From contig NZ_JBCNYA010000009.1 in NCBI RefSeq assembly GCF_049727805.1, positions 1 through 64,000 of the forward strand: a DNA stretch of 64,000 bases, read 5' to 3'. The translations under genes were made by a program, and so were the position numbers. Position 1 is the first letter of the stretch. Each line of letters begins with the position of its first letter. Below the pieces are notes generated by a model. That model worked only from the letters and a program-made list of their open reading frames with translations. It searched no databases and was not told the origin of the DNA. The DNA comes from Frateuria_A sp049727805 (GTDB lineage: Bacteria; Pseudomonadota; Gammaproteobacteria; Xanthomonadales; Rhodanobacteraceae). Shown here one piece after another: positions 56,958-64,000 of the stretch.

Positions 56958-58766
56958 GTGGAAAGCCATCACTACCTCGAAACCGCGCTGGTGTTCCTGC
57001 TGGCGACGGTGATCGCCGTGCCGCTGACCAAGCGCTTCCGGCTGGGCTCGGTACTGGGCTACCTGCTGGCCGGCGTGGTGATCGGGCCGCAGGAGCTGGG
57101 GCTGGTAAGCGACACCGCCGGGGTGGCGACCATCTCCGAGTTCGGCGTGGTGCTGATGCTGTTCGTGATCGGCCTGGAGCTTTCGCCGCAGCGCCTGTGG
57201 GTGATGCGCCGCGCGGTGTTCGGCACGGGCCTGATGCAGGTGCTGGCTTGCGGCGTGGCGATTGGCGCGATCGGCTTCGCCTGGTTCGGCTTGAGCGGCG
57301 CGGCGGCGGTGATCGTCGGCGGCAGCCTGGCGCTGTCCTCCACCGCGTTCGGCCTGCAGATCCTGGCCGAGCGCAAGGAAGCCGGCTGGGTCTACGGGCG
57401 GCAGGCGTTCGCGATCCTGCTGTTCCAGGACCTGGCGGCGATCCCGCTGATCGCCGCGGTGCCGCTGCTGGCGACTTCCGGTGGGCATGGCGTGGACCTG
57501 GCCGGCGTGCTGCGCACGGTCGGCGCAATCGTGGCGGTGGTGGTCGGCGGGCGCTACCTGTTGCGGCCGGTGTTCCGCTTCGTCGCCAGGGCCGACGCGG
57601 TGGAAGTGTCGACCGCCACCGCGCTGCTGGTGGTCATGGGCACGGCGTGGCTGATGGAGCGGGTGGGCGTGTCTTCCACGCTGGGCGCGTTCCTGGCCGG
57701 CGTGCTGCTGGCCGATTCGGAATACCGGCACGAGCTCGAGTCGCACCTGGAGCCGTTCAAGGGCCTGCTGCTCGGGCTGTTCTTCATCAGCGTGGGCATG
57801 TCGATGGATCTCTCGCTGCTGCTGAGCGAGCCGCTGCGCGTGCTGGCGCTGGTTGCCGGACTGCTGCTGCTCAAGGGCGTGCTGCTGTGGCCGCTGGGAC
57901 GGCTGCTGGGCGGGCTCGACCGCGGCGAGTCCCTGCGGCTGGCCGTGCTGCTGGCTTCCGGCGGCGAGTTCGCCTTCGTGGTGTTGAACCTGGCCGCCGG
58001 GCAGCGCGTGCTCGACGGCGTGCTGCACAACCGGCTGGTGCTGGCGATCACGCTGTCGATGGCGCTGACGCCGCTGCTGGTGGCGCTCACCGGGCGGCTG
58101 CTCGGCGCGCGGCCGAAGAAGGCGGTGCGCGAGTACGACACCATCGAGACCGAAACGCCCAAGGTGATCATCGCCGGCTACGGCCGCATGGGACAGATCG
58201 TGGCGCGCGTGCTGCGCGCGCAGGGCATCCGCTTCGTGGCGCTGGACCACTCGGTGGAGCAGATCGACCTGGTGCAGCGCTTCGGTGGCTGGAACGACAT
58301 CTTCTACGGCGATCCGGCGCGGCCGGAGCTGCTGCGCGCGGCGCAGGCGGACAAGGCCGAGGTGTTCGTGCTGGCCAGCGACGATCCCGAGTCCAGCCTG
58401 CGCGTGGCGCGGCTGGTCCGGCGGCAGTACCCGCACCTGAAGGTGATCGCCCGCGCGCGCAACCGCCAGCACGTGTGGCGCCTGATGGACCTGGGGATCG
58501 AGGCGCCGGTGCGCGAGACGCTCTGCTCCAGCCTGGAAATGACGCGCATGACGCTGGAGGCGCTGGGCGTGGCGACGGACGTGGCGGCGGCGCGGGTGGA
58601 GCGCTTCCGCCAGCAGGACGCCGAGCTGCTCAAGCGGCAGTACCTGGTCTACGACGACGATGCGCGCATCGTGCAGACCACGCGCGAGGCGCTGGCCGAC
58701 CTGGAGCAGTTGTTCGAGGCGGATGCGGAGCGCGAAAGCTCGGGGTCGCCCTCGCCTTCCGCGTGA
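56958..58766 (+). CDS. Kef-type K+/H+ antiporter (CPA2) with RCK domain
   Basis: A 602-residue inner-membrane antiporter. The start is GTG at 56958 (MESHHYLETALVF); the frame upstream carries antisense of the cyclotransferase gene. Residues 1-380 contain about 12 hydrophobic segments including LGYLLAGVVIGP, VLMLFVIGLELSP, FQDLAAIPLI and STLGAFLAGVLLADSEYRHEL. Residues ~410-530 are an RCK/TrkA-N Rossmann domain (VIIAGYGRMGQIVARVL). KefB/KefC are glutathione-gated K+ efflux systems that acidify the cytoplasm during electrophile stress. No KefG/KefF partner is adjacent, so glutathione gating is unproven. Confidence 0.92.
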   Translation: MESHHYLETALVFLLATVIAVPLTKRFRLGSVLGYLLAGVVIGPQELGLVSDTAGVATISEFGVVLMLFVIGLELSPQRLWVMRRAVFGTGLMQVLACGVAIGAIGFAWFGLSGAAAVIVGGSLALSSTAFGLQILAERKEAGWVYGRQAFAILLFQDLAAIPLIAAVPLLATSGGHGVDLAGVLRTVGAIVAVVVGGRYLLRPVFRFVARADAVEVSTATALLVVMGTAWLMERVGVSSTLGAFLAGVLLADSEYRHELESHLEPFKGLLLGLFFISVGMSMDLSLLLSEPLRVLALVAGLLLLKGVLLWPLGRLLGGLDRGESLRLAVLLASGGEFAFVVLNLAAGQRVLDGVLHNRLVLAITLSMALTPLLVALTGRLLGARPKKAVREYDTIETETPKVIIAGYGRMGQIVARVLRAQGIRFVALDHSVEQIDLVQRFGGWNDIFYGDPARPELLRAAQADKAEVFVLASDDPESSLRVARLVRRQYPHLKVIARARNRQHVWRLMDLGIEAPVRETLCSSLEMTRMTLEALGVATDVAAARVERFRQQDAELLKRQYLVYDDDARIVQTTREALADLEQLFEADAERESSGSPSPSA

Positions 58767-58830
58767 TTCGCTTCCGTTCGCCCGCCGTGGGATGGGCGAT
58801 GGAAGCTGCCGGCGGCCTCGATGGGCTTCC

Positions 58831-58880
58831 GCACGAGCCCCGGTCCCACCCGAGCCCTCTCCCCCGCAGGGAAGAGGGCT
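58831..58880. repeat. Repeat B relative after Kef gene
   Basis: GCACGAGCCCCGGTCCCACC followed by CGAGCCCTCTCCCCCGCAGG and GAAGAGGGCT is a diverged repeat B in the same orientation as copies 1-3. It lies between the convergent 3' ends of the Kef and ankyrin genes. Confidence 0.6.
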
Positions 58881-58899
58881 TCACATCGGCGCGGGTTGG

Positions 58900-61800
58900 T
58901 TACTCCGCAGGTTGCGCCGGCTGGCGCAGCATCTGCCGCACGCTGGGCACGGCGTTGCTGCGCACGGCCAGTTCATGCGCGATATCGACCAGGCCCAGGT
59001 GGCGCGCGACGTCGGCCGCGGTACGGCCGAAGGCGTCGGCGGCCTGGCGATCGGCACCGCGCGCGAGCAGCACGCGCGCGGCCGGCAGCAGCGCATGCAT
59101 GGCGCAGGCGTGCAGGGCGGTGACGCCGCGCTGGTCGGCATGTTCCAGTTGCGCGCCGGCATCGAGCAGCACCGGCAGCAGCGCGGCCAGGTGGGTGGCG
59201 TCGCCGTCGGCGCCCGGCTTGAACTGCGCGCCGAGCAGCAGCAGCAGCGGCGTCTTGCCTTCGTGGTCGGCGCGGTTGACCTCCGCGCCGTGCTTGAGCA
59301 GCACGTCGAACAGGCGCCGTGCGCGCAGGCTGTCGTTGTGCTCGAAGCCGAACTGCGCCGCCGCATGTAGCGCGCTGCGTCCGCGCAGGTCGACCGCGTG
59401 GACGTCGGCGCCTCCGCCGAGCAGGTGCTCGGCGATGTCCGGATAGCCCAGCGCGGCGGCGACCATCAACGCGGTCGACTCGCCGGGCAGGCGCTGGTCG
59501 ACCGCCACGCCATGGTCGAGCAGCATGCCGACCAGCCCGTCGCGGCGCGCGCCCACCGCGGCGGCGAGCGGCGTGACGCCGGTGCCGGCGGCCAGCGTGG
59601 CGTCGGCGCCGGCCTCGAGCAGGCGCGCGGCGATCTCGCGGTGGCCGGCGCCGCAGGCATGCAGCAGCGCGGTGGCGCCCTGGGCGTCGCGGGTATCGAC
59701 GTCGAAGCCGAGTTCGAGCAGGCGCTCGACCGCGGTCAGCGCGCCGGCGCGGGTGGCGGCCGGCAGGTCCGTCGCGGTCAGCGCGCGGCGCGGGCGCGCC
59801 CAGTCGCCCCAGTCCAGCCAGTGCTGGACGACGCCGTGTTCCAGCGCGAGGCCGAGCGGCGTCTCGCCGTTGACATCGGTCGCCTCCGCATCGGCGCCGT
59901 GGGCGATCAGCGCGCGCACCAGTCCGAGCCCGCCCTCGCCGTGTTCGATGGCGGCGAACAGCGGCGTACGGCCGGCACCGTCGCGCGGGTTGGGATTGCA
60001 GCCGCGCGCCAGCAAGGCGTCGAGCAGTGCGGCGTGGCGGTGCAGCGCGGCCAGGTGCAGCGGCGTGCGCTCGCGCGCATCCGCGCCGAAGGCGTCGGCG
60101 CCGCCGTCGAGCAGCTTCAGCGGCAGCGCCGCGCCCTGCGCGTTGTCGCCCAGCGCATCCAGCGCCTGCGCGAGCAGGCCGGCGCCCGCGGGCGTGGCGC
60201 CGGCCTTGAGCAGGTCGTCGATGGCCTCGGTGGAAGCGGGCAACTGCATCAGCAAGGCATCGAACAGGCGCCGGCCAGGCGTGCCATCGCCCGCTTCGTC
60301 GGCCACGGGCAGACGTGCCTCGGCCGCCAGGCCGTGGTCGAGCAGCCAGCGGCGTGCCGCGCCCAAGCCGGGCGCCGACACGTCCAGATACAACTGCGCG
60401 AGCTGGGCCTGCGGCCACTGTGGCGTGAGTTCGGCGAAGGTGGCGACCATCGCCCACTGGCCCTGGCGCAGGGCGCCGAGCAGGCGCACCGGGGTATCGG
60501 CGTCCTCCTGCGTATCGCCGCCCAGGCTGGCGGGCAATGGTGACTCGGGATCGAGCAGGGCGACCAGATCCCAGCGGCCGGCCGCGGCGGCGTGATCCAG
60601 CGCGCTGCGGCCGTCGCTGCCGGGACGCTTGGGCTCGGCGCCGAGCGCGAGCAGTGCGCGCACCGTGTCGGCCTGCGCGCGCGGCGACTGGCAGGCGAGG
60701 GTCAGCGCGTCGCGATCGTGGCTGTCGCGCGTGCGGGCGTCGGCGTGGGCCTCGGCCAGCACCTGCACGATGGCGCTGGCGCCGCTGCGTGCGGCCTCCA
60801 TCAGGGCCGTGGTGCCGTGGCGGTCGGCCAGGTTCGGGTCGGCGCCGGCGGCCAGCAGCGCGCGCGAAATCTGCAGGTGGCCTTCGGCGGCGGCGGCCAG
60901 CAGCGCCGTGCGCTGGTGCGCATCGGTCGCATTGACTGGCGCGCGGTGCTTGAGCAGCACCTTGACGCCTGCCGGGTCGTCGTCGGCGATGCCGGCGGCG
61001 GCCACCAGTGCAGGCTCGCCTTCGGCCGGTGCCGGCTTCGCGCCGTGCTCGAGCAGGAACCTGGCAAGCGGCCAGTTGGCGGCGCGGCAGGCGGCGGCGA
61101 GCGGGCTGATGCCCGCCTTGTTGAGCGCGTTCACCGGCGCGGCGGCATCCAGCAGCATGGCCGCCACGATCGGCTCCTCGCTCAACGCCGCGCCGTGCAG
61201 GGCGGTGTTGCCTTCGCCATCGGCGACCAGCGGGCTGGCGCCGTTGGCGAGCAGCGTCATCACCGCCTCGGCGCGGCCGTGCCAGCTGTCGCGGGTGGCG
61301 GCCAGCAGCGCGGTGAGGCCGCCGCTGGCGCGGTTGACCTCGGCGCCCTTGGCGATCAGCGCGCGCAGCAGGCGCGTATCCGGCAGCAGCGCGGCCAGGG
61401 TAAGCACCGGGCGCTGGTCGCGTTCGCCCGGTGCCGGCGTGGCGTCGGGGTCGGCGCCGGCTTCCAGCAGGGCGAGCGCGCGTTCGATGTCACCCTCGCG
61501 CGCGGCGGCCAGCAGCGCAGCGCCCTGCGCGGGCGCACCCGCGGTGCTTTCCTCCTCGCTCAGGGTGACCGGGCGCGGGCTTGCGGAAAAGTCGGCCGGC
61601 AGCGGTGCGTCCTCGGCGCGGCGGCGTGGCCGCGTGCGCTCGCACAGCAGCGCGCGCAGGGTACGGTTGGCGATCACCAGGCAACCCAACGGCAACAGCG
61701 CCAGGCCATAGACGACCAGCGCCGCGGTACGCAGCTCCGGCGGCAGCACGCCATAGAGGCCGGTCAGCGCGATGGCGCCGTAGGCCATCACCAGCAGCGC

Positions 61801-62328
61801 GAACGCCGCCGGCAGGAAATGGGTGAAGAAGCGCTCCTCGCGCGCCAGGTGCCGGCCGAAGGCGAGACTGCGCGCGGTCGCGGTGAAGATCCACGATCCG
61901 TCGCTCTGCGCCGGGTAGGCATCGTCCCACACGAACACCAGCCCGAACGCCGGCCACACCCGCCACAGCGCCACCAGCGCCACCACCAGCGCCGCGGCCA
62001 GCAACAGCGCGCCGCCCAGGCTCGGCTGCTGGTGCAACTGCAGCATCGGCCAGGCGATCAGCAGGAACACCAGCGCCACGTAGCCGGTGAACATCACCAT
62101 GTGCGCCGCGCCCCGGCGCAATACCGTGCGGCGGAAACGCGGCTCGGGATCGAAGCCGATCGCGTGGCACACCGCCGCCATGGTCAGCGCGTTGGCCGCC
62201 AGCAGAGGGATCAGCGCGAGCGGGTGCGCACCGAGCGCGGCGATCGCCACGGCAATCCATCCAGGCAGGAACCAGGCCGCACCCTTGAGCAGGGGCGGCG
62301 GACGATGGCGCGATCGGGGCTCGTTCAT
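58900..62328 (-). CDS. Large membrane-anchored ankyrin-repeat protein
   Basis: A 1142-residue protein. The first ~235 residues hold about five hydrophobic segments (WFLPGWIAVAIAALGAHPLALI, MVMFTGYVALVFLLIAWPML, GALLLAAALVVALVALW, FALLVMAYGAIALTGLYGV, TAALVVYGLALLPLGCLVI). A basic stretch TRPRRRAED follows, then from ~268 to the end a long run of ankyrin repeats (LLEAGADPDATPAPGERDQRP, TALHGAAL-, RTPLHLAALHRHA-type units), roughly two dozen. The repeat domain probably faces the cytoplasm and binds proteins. No enzyme domain is seen. Similar proteins occur in Xanthomonadaceae, but function is not known to me. Single gene, minus strand. Confidence 0.85.
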   Translation of the reverse strand: MNEPRSRHRPPPLLKGAAWFLPGWIAVAIAALGAHPLALIPLLAANALTMAAVCHAIGFDPEPRFRRTVLRRGAAHMVMFTGYVALVFLLIAWPMLQLHQQPSLGGALLLAAALVVALVALWRVWPAFGLVFVWDDAYPAQSDGSWIFTATARSLAFGRHLAREERFFTHFLPAAFALLVMAYGAIALTGLYGVLPPELRTAALVVYGLALLPLGCLVIANRTLRALLCERTRPRRRAEDAPLPADFSASPRPVTLSEEESTAGAPAQGAALLAAAREGDIERALALLEAGADPDATPAPGERDQRPVLTLAALLPDTRLLRALIAKGAEVNRASGGLTALLAATRDSWHGRAEAVMTLLANGASPLVADGEGNTALHGAALSEEPIVAAMLLDAAAPVNALNKAGISPLAAACRAANWPLARFLLEHGAKPAPAEGEPALVAAAGIADDDPAGVKVLLKHRAPVNATDAHQRTALLAAAAEGHLQISRALLAAGADPNLADRHGTTALMEAARSGASAIVQVLAEAHADARTRDSHDRDALTLACQSPRAQADTVRALLALGAEPKRPGSDGRSALDHAAAAGRWDLVALLDPESPLPASLGGDTQEDADTPVRLLGALRQGQWAMVATFAELTPQWPQAQLAQLYLDVSAPGLGAARRWLLDHGLAAEARLPVADEAGDGTPGRRLFDALLMQLPASTEAIDDLLKAGATPAGAGLLAQALDALGDNAQGAALPLKLLDGGADAFGADARERTPLHLAALHRHAALLDALLARGCNPNPRDGAGRTPLFAAIEHGEGGLGLVRALIAHGADAEATDVNGETPLGLALEHGVVQHWLDWGDWARPRRALTATDLPAATRAGALTAVERLLELGFDVDTRDAQGATALLHACGAGHREIAARLLEAGADATLAAGTGVTPLAAAVGARRDGLVGMLLDHGVAVDQRLPGESTALMVAAALGYPDIAEHLLGGGADVHAVDLRGRSALHAAAQFGFEHNDSLRARRLFDVLLKHGAEVNRADHEGKTPLLLLLGAQFKPGADGDATHLAALLPVLLDAGAQLEHADQRGVTALHACAMHALLPAARVLLARGADRQAADAFGRTAADVARHLGLVDIAHELAVRSNAVPSVRQMLRQPAQPAE

Positions 62329-62392
62329 TGCACGAGTATAGGAAGCGTGGGCGCCGCAGACGGTAACGGCACGTTAACCCCGGCGCCACACT

Positions 62393-62680
62393 TCATTCGT
62401 CGCGATCGTCCGGCATGCTGCGCTGGAGCTGGTTGGCCACCGCCAGCGTTTCCTGCGGCGGCAGCTGCAGGTGCCAGCCCTGCGTGCGCAGGTTTTCGAG
62501 CACGGCGAGACTGTCCTCGTGCGGCAGGCGGCGCTGCTCGTCCAACTGGACTTCGAGCACGAAGCGGAGATCGCCGAGCAGCATCGACAGCGACTCGGGA
62601 AGCACGCCGAATTCATCGCGCGTGGCGAGCCACACGTAGGTATCGGGTTTGCGCTGGCTGGCGTAGACAAAACAGTGCAT
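62393..62680 (-). CDS. ycgL: YcgL family protein
   Basis: A 95-residue cytosolic protein. MHCFVYASQRKPDTYVWLAT at the N-terminus, FGVLPESLSMLLG, and LRTQGWHLQLPP follow the YcgL pattern of a small alpha/beta protein conserved in Gammaproteobacteria. Length fits. Function is unproven. In many relatives it lies next to rnd (RNase D); here it stands between the ankyrin gene and fadL. RBS is weak. Confidence 0.85.
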   Translation of the reverse strand: MHCFVYASQRKPDTYVWLATRDEFGVLPESLSMLLGDLRFVLEVQLDEQRRLPHEDSLAVLENLRTQGWHLQLPPQETLAVANQLQRSMPDDRDE

Positions 62681-62878
62681 GGGTCGGCTCCGACGACGGG
62701 GACGCGAGGGCGGGTCGCGAAGGGTAGCAGCGCGACCGGCAAATGCTGCGGTCGCACTTGCAAGCCTCAGGACGGCTGGGCAGAGTGACGCGCGGGAACG
62801 TCAAACGCGCGTATGAATTCGCCGGGACGCTCCCGTTGCCACCCCGAGCCGCGTCTTAAGATAAGCAGGAGCTTAGCG

Positions 62879-64000
62879 ATGCCTACGTCTTTTCGTTCCC
62901 TTCCGGGCGCCGCCCGGCCCTTTGCGCTGGCCGCGCTGAGCCTTGCCGTCGCCGGTGCGCTGGCGTTGCCGCAGGCCGCGGACGCCAGCGCCTTCCAGCT
63001 GAAGGAAAACAGTGCCAAGAGCATGGGCCGCGCCTATGCCGGCTCGGCGACCGCCGGCGGCGACGCCTCCGTGGTGGTGAACAACCCGGCCGCGATGACC
63101 GACCTGGACGGCACCTACCTGCAGGCTGACGTCACTGCGATCAACTTCAGCGCCAAGTTCAACGGTACCGCGCATGACGCGCTGGGTCGCCCGATCAGCG
63201 GCGGCAATGGCGGCGACGCCGGCACCACGCTGCCGATCCCGGCGCTGTTCATCGCCAGCAAGGTGTCCGACCGCGTGCATCTGGGCTTCGGCCTGTCGGT
63301 ACCGTTCGGCTTCCAGACCGAGTACGACTCCAACTGGATCGGCCGTTACCACGCGATCAAGTCGCGCTTCGAATCGCTGGATGCGACGCTGTCCGCTTCG
63401 TTCGACGTCAACGACCAGTTGAGCCTGGGCGTCAGTGCCATTGCGCAGAAGACCTCGGCCGAGCTCACCTCGGCGATCAACTTCAACGGCGTGGCGCTGG
63501 GCATGATCCAGCAGGGCGTGGCCGGTGGGCTGATCCCGCCTGCGGCGGCACCCACCTACCTGAACCTGGTCGGCACGGTGGTGCCGCCGGGCTCCGACGG
63601 CACGGCGCGTATCAAGGGCGACGACTGGGGCTACGGCTGGCAGGCCGGTGCGTACTGGAAGCTCACCCCGAACGACAAGCTCGCGCTCAACTACCGCTCG
63701 AAGATCGACCACAAGCTGTCCGGCACCGCCAACTTCACCGTGCCGGCCAACGTGAGCGCGCTGCTGTCCAGCCCGCAGATCGCTCCGCTGCTGGCCGCCG
63801 CCGGCGGCGTGCCGTTCACCCACAGCACCGGCACCGCCGACTTCACCACGCCCGCCACGGCCGGCATCAGCTACTGGCACCAGGCCGAGAAGTTCGGCCT
63901 CGGCATCGACCTGAACTGGACCAAGTGGGACGTGTTCAAGGAGCTGCGCGTGCAGTACGGCAACCCGGCGCAGCCTGACAGCGTGGAGCCCTTCAACTGG
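62879..64000 (+). CDS. fadL: FadL-family outer-membrane fatty acid transporter, partial at window end
   Basis: The first 374 codons are open to the window edge with no stop, so the gene is cut here. AGGAG lies 7 nt before the ATG (MPTSFRSLPG). A signal peptide ends about PQAADA-SAFQ, and mature FadL proteins begin with the conserved SAFQLKENSAKSMGRAYAGS seen here. The NPAAMTDL segment and the SVPFGFQTEYDSNWIGRYHA stretch are further hallmarks of the 14-stranded barrel with an N-terminal hatch. It imports long-chain fatty acids or other hydrophobic compounds. Missing C-terminal part is probably under 100 residues judged by family length (~440). Confidence 0.93.
   Translation, partial: MPTSFRSLPGAARPFALAALSLAVAGALALPQAADASAFQLKENSAKSMGRAYAGSATAGGDASVVVNNPAAMTDLDGTYLQADVTAINFSAKFNGTAHDALGRPISGGNGGDAGTTLPIPALFIASKVSDRVHLGFGLSVPFGFQTEYDSNWIGRYHAIKSRFESLDATLSASFDVNDQLSLGVSAIAQKTSAELTSAINFNGVALGMIQQGVAGGLIPPAAAPTYLNLVGTVVPPGSDGTARIKGDDWGYGWQAGAYWKLTPNDKLALNYRSKIDHKLSGTANFTVPANVSALLSSPQIAPLLAAAGGVPFTHSTGTADFTTPATAGISYWHQAEKFGLGIDLNWTKWDVFKELRVQYGNPAQPDSVEPFNW

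Noticed and set aside
1..64000. tRNA, rRNA and riboswitch genes
   Set aside because: I looked through the intergenic gaps for cloverleaf ends, conserved rRNA stretches and known riboswitch cores and recognised none; a covariance-model search would be needed to exclude them.

Overview
The window is GC-rich chromosomal DNA from a gammaproteobacterium, most likely Xanthomonadales (Lysobacterales) and perhaps Rhodanobacteraceae. This is inferred from gene content (Oar-type and other TonB-dependent receptors, SecB-GpsA, PlsB, FadL, a DUF3016 protein beside rpmB-rpmG) and from an intergenic repeat, built on a TTTTCTTTGGGCCCGCAAAG stem, that I associate with this order. I see no phage, plasmid, IS element, CRISPR array, rRNA or tRNA. 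The window opens on a G-run/C-run tract that looks like a contig end and closes inside fadL.

Layout. 1-12.4 kb: hrpB helicase, ArsR-type regulator, alpha/beta hydrolase, M1 aminopeptidase, secreted amidohydrolase, plsB and a lipoprotein, with several intergenic repeat families between them. 12.5-14.8 kb: lipoprotein acid phosphatase and an AI-2E/PerM permease. 14.8-23.6 kb: the most coherent specialised locus (LysR regulator, TonB receptor, gamma-glutamyltransferase, DgcN-like and DgcA-like enzymes, GltS). 23.6-30.8 kb: rep, a flavin-dependent halogenase-like oxidoreductase, tdk, an unrecognised gene, mutM, gnd. 30.9-34.3 kb: a four-gene ABC operon resembling GldA/GldF/GldG plus a DUF4340-like protein. 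34.4-38.3 kb: fatty acid desaturase, then a saccharopine-dehydrogenase-like/DCC/DUF4166 trio and a DUF3016 protein. 38.5-44 kb: rpmG-rpmB, secB-gpsA, a SNF2 helicase. 44.3-47.5 kb: an Oar-like receptor with its own promoter, leader hairpin and terminator. 47.6-49.4 kb: HAD phosphatase and glucokinase. 49.5-54.5 kb: an ABC exporter operon with an unusual set of adaptors. 54.6-64 kb: hemB, a TIGR03067-like protein, glutaminyl cyclase, Kef antiporter, a membrane-anchored ankyrin protein, ycgL and partial fadL.

How genes work together. The 14.8-23.6 kb locus reads as a scavenging route: a receptor takes up an oligomer, periplasmic GGT releases glutamate from gamma-glutamyl bonds, GltS imports it, DgcN N-acetylates D-glutamate and DgcA racemises the product into N-acetyl-L-glutamate. 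The receptor and ggt genes are each preceded by a near-identical 34-nt element (31/34 matches), which suggests one regulator, probably the adjacent LysR protein, controls both promoters. This is the best candidate in the window for an under-described system. The second is the exporter at 49.5-54.5 kb, where one ATPase and one MacB-like permease accompany three adaptor modules on two proteins. All functions are inferred from reading translated sequence; no database search was run.
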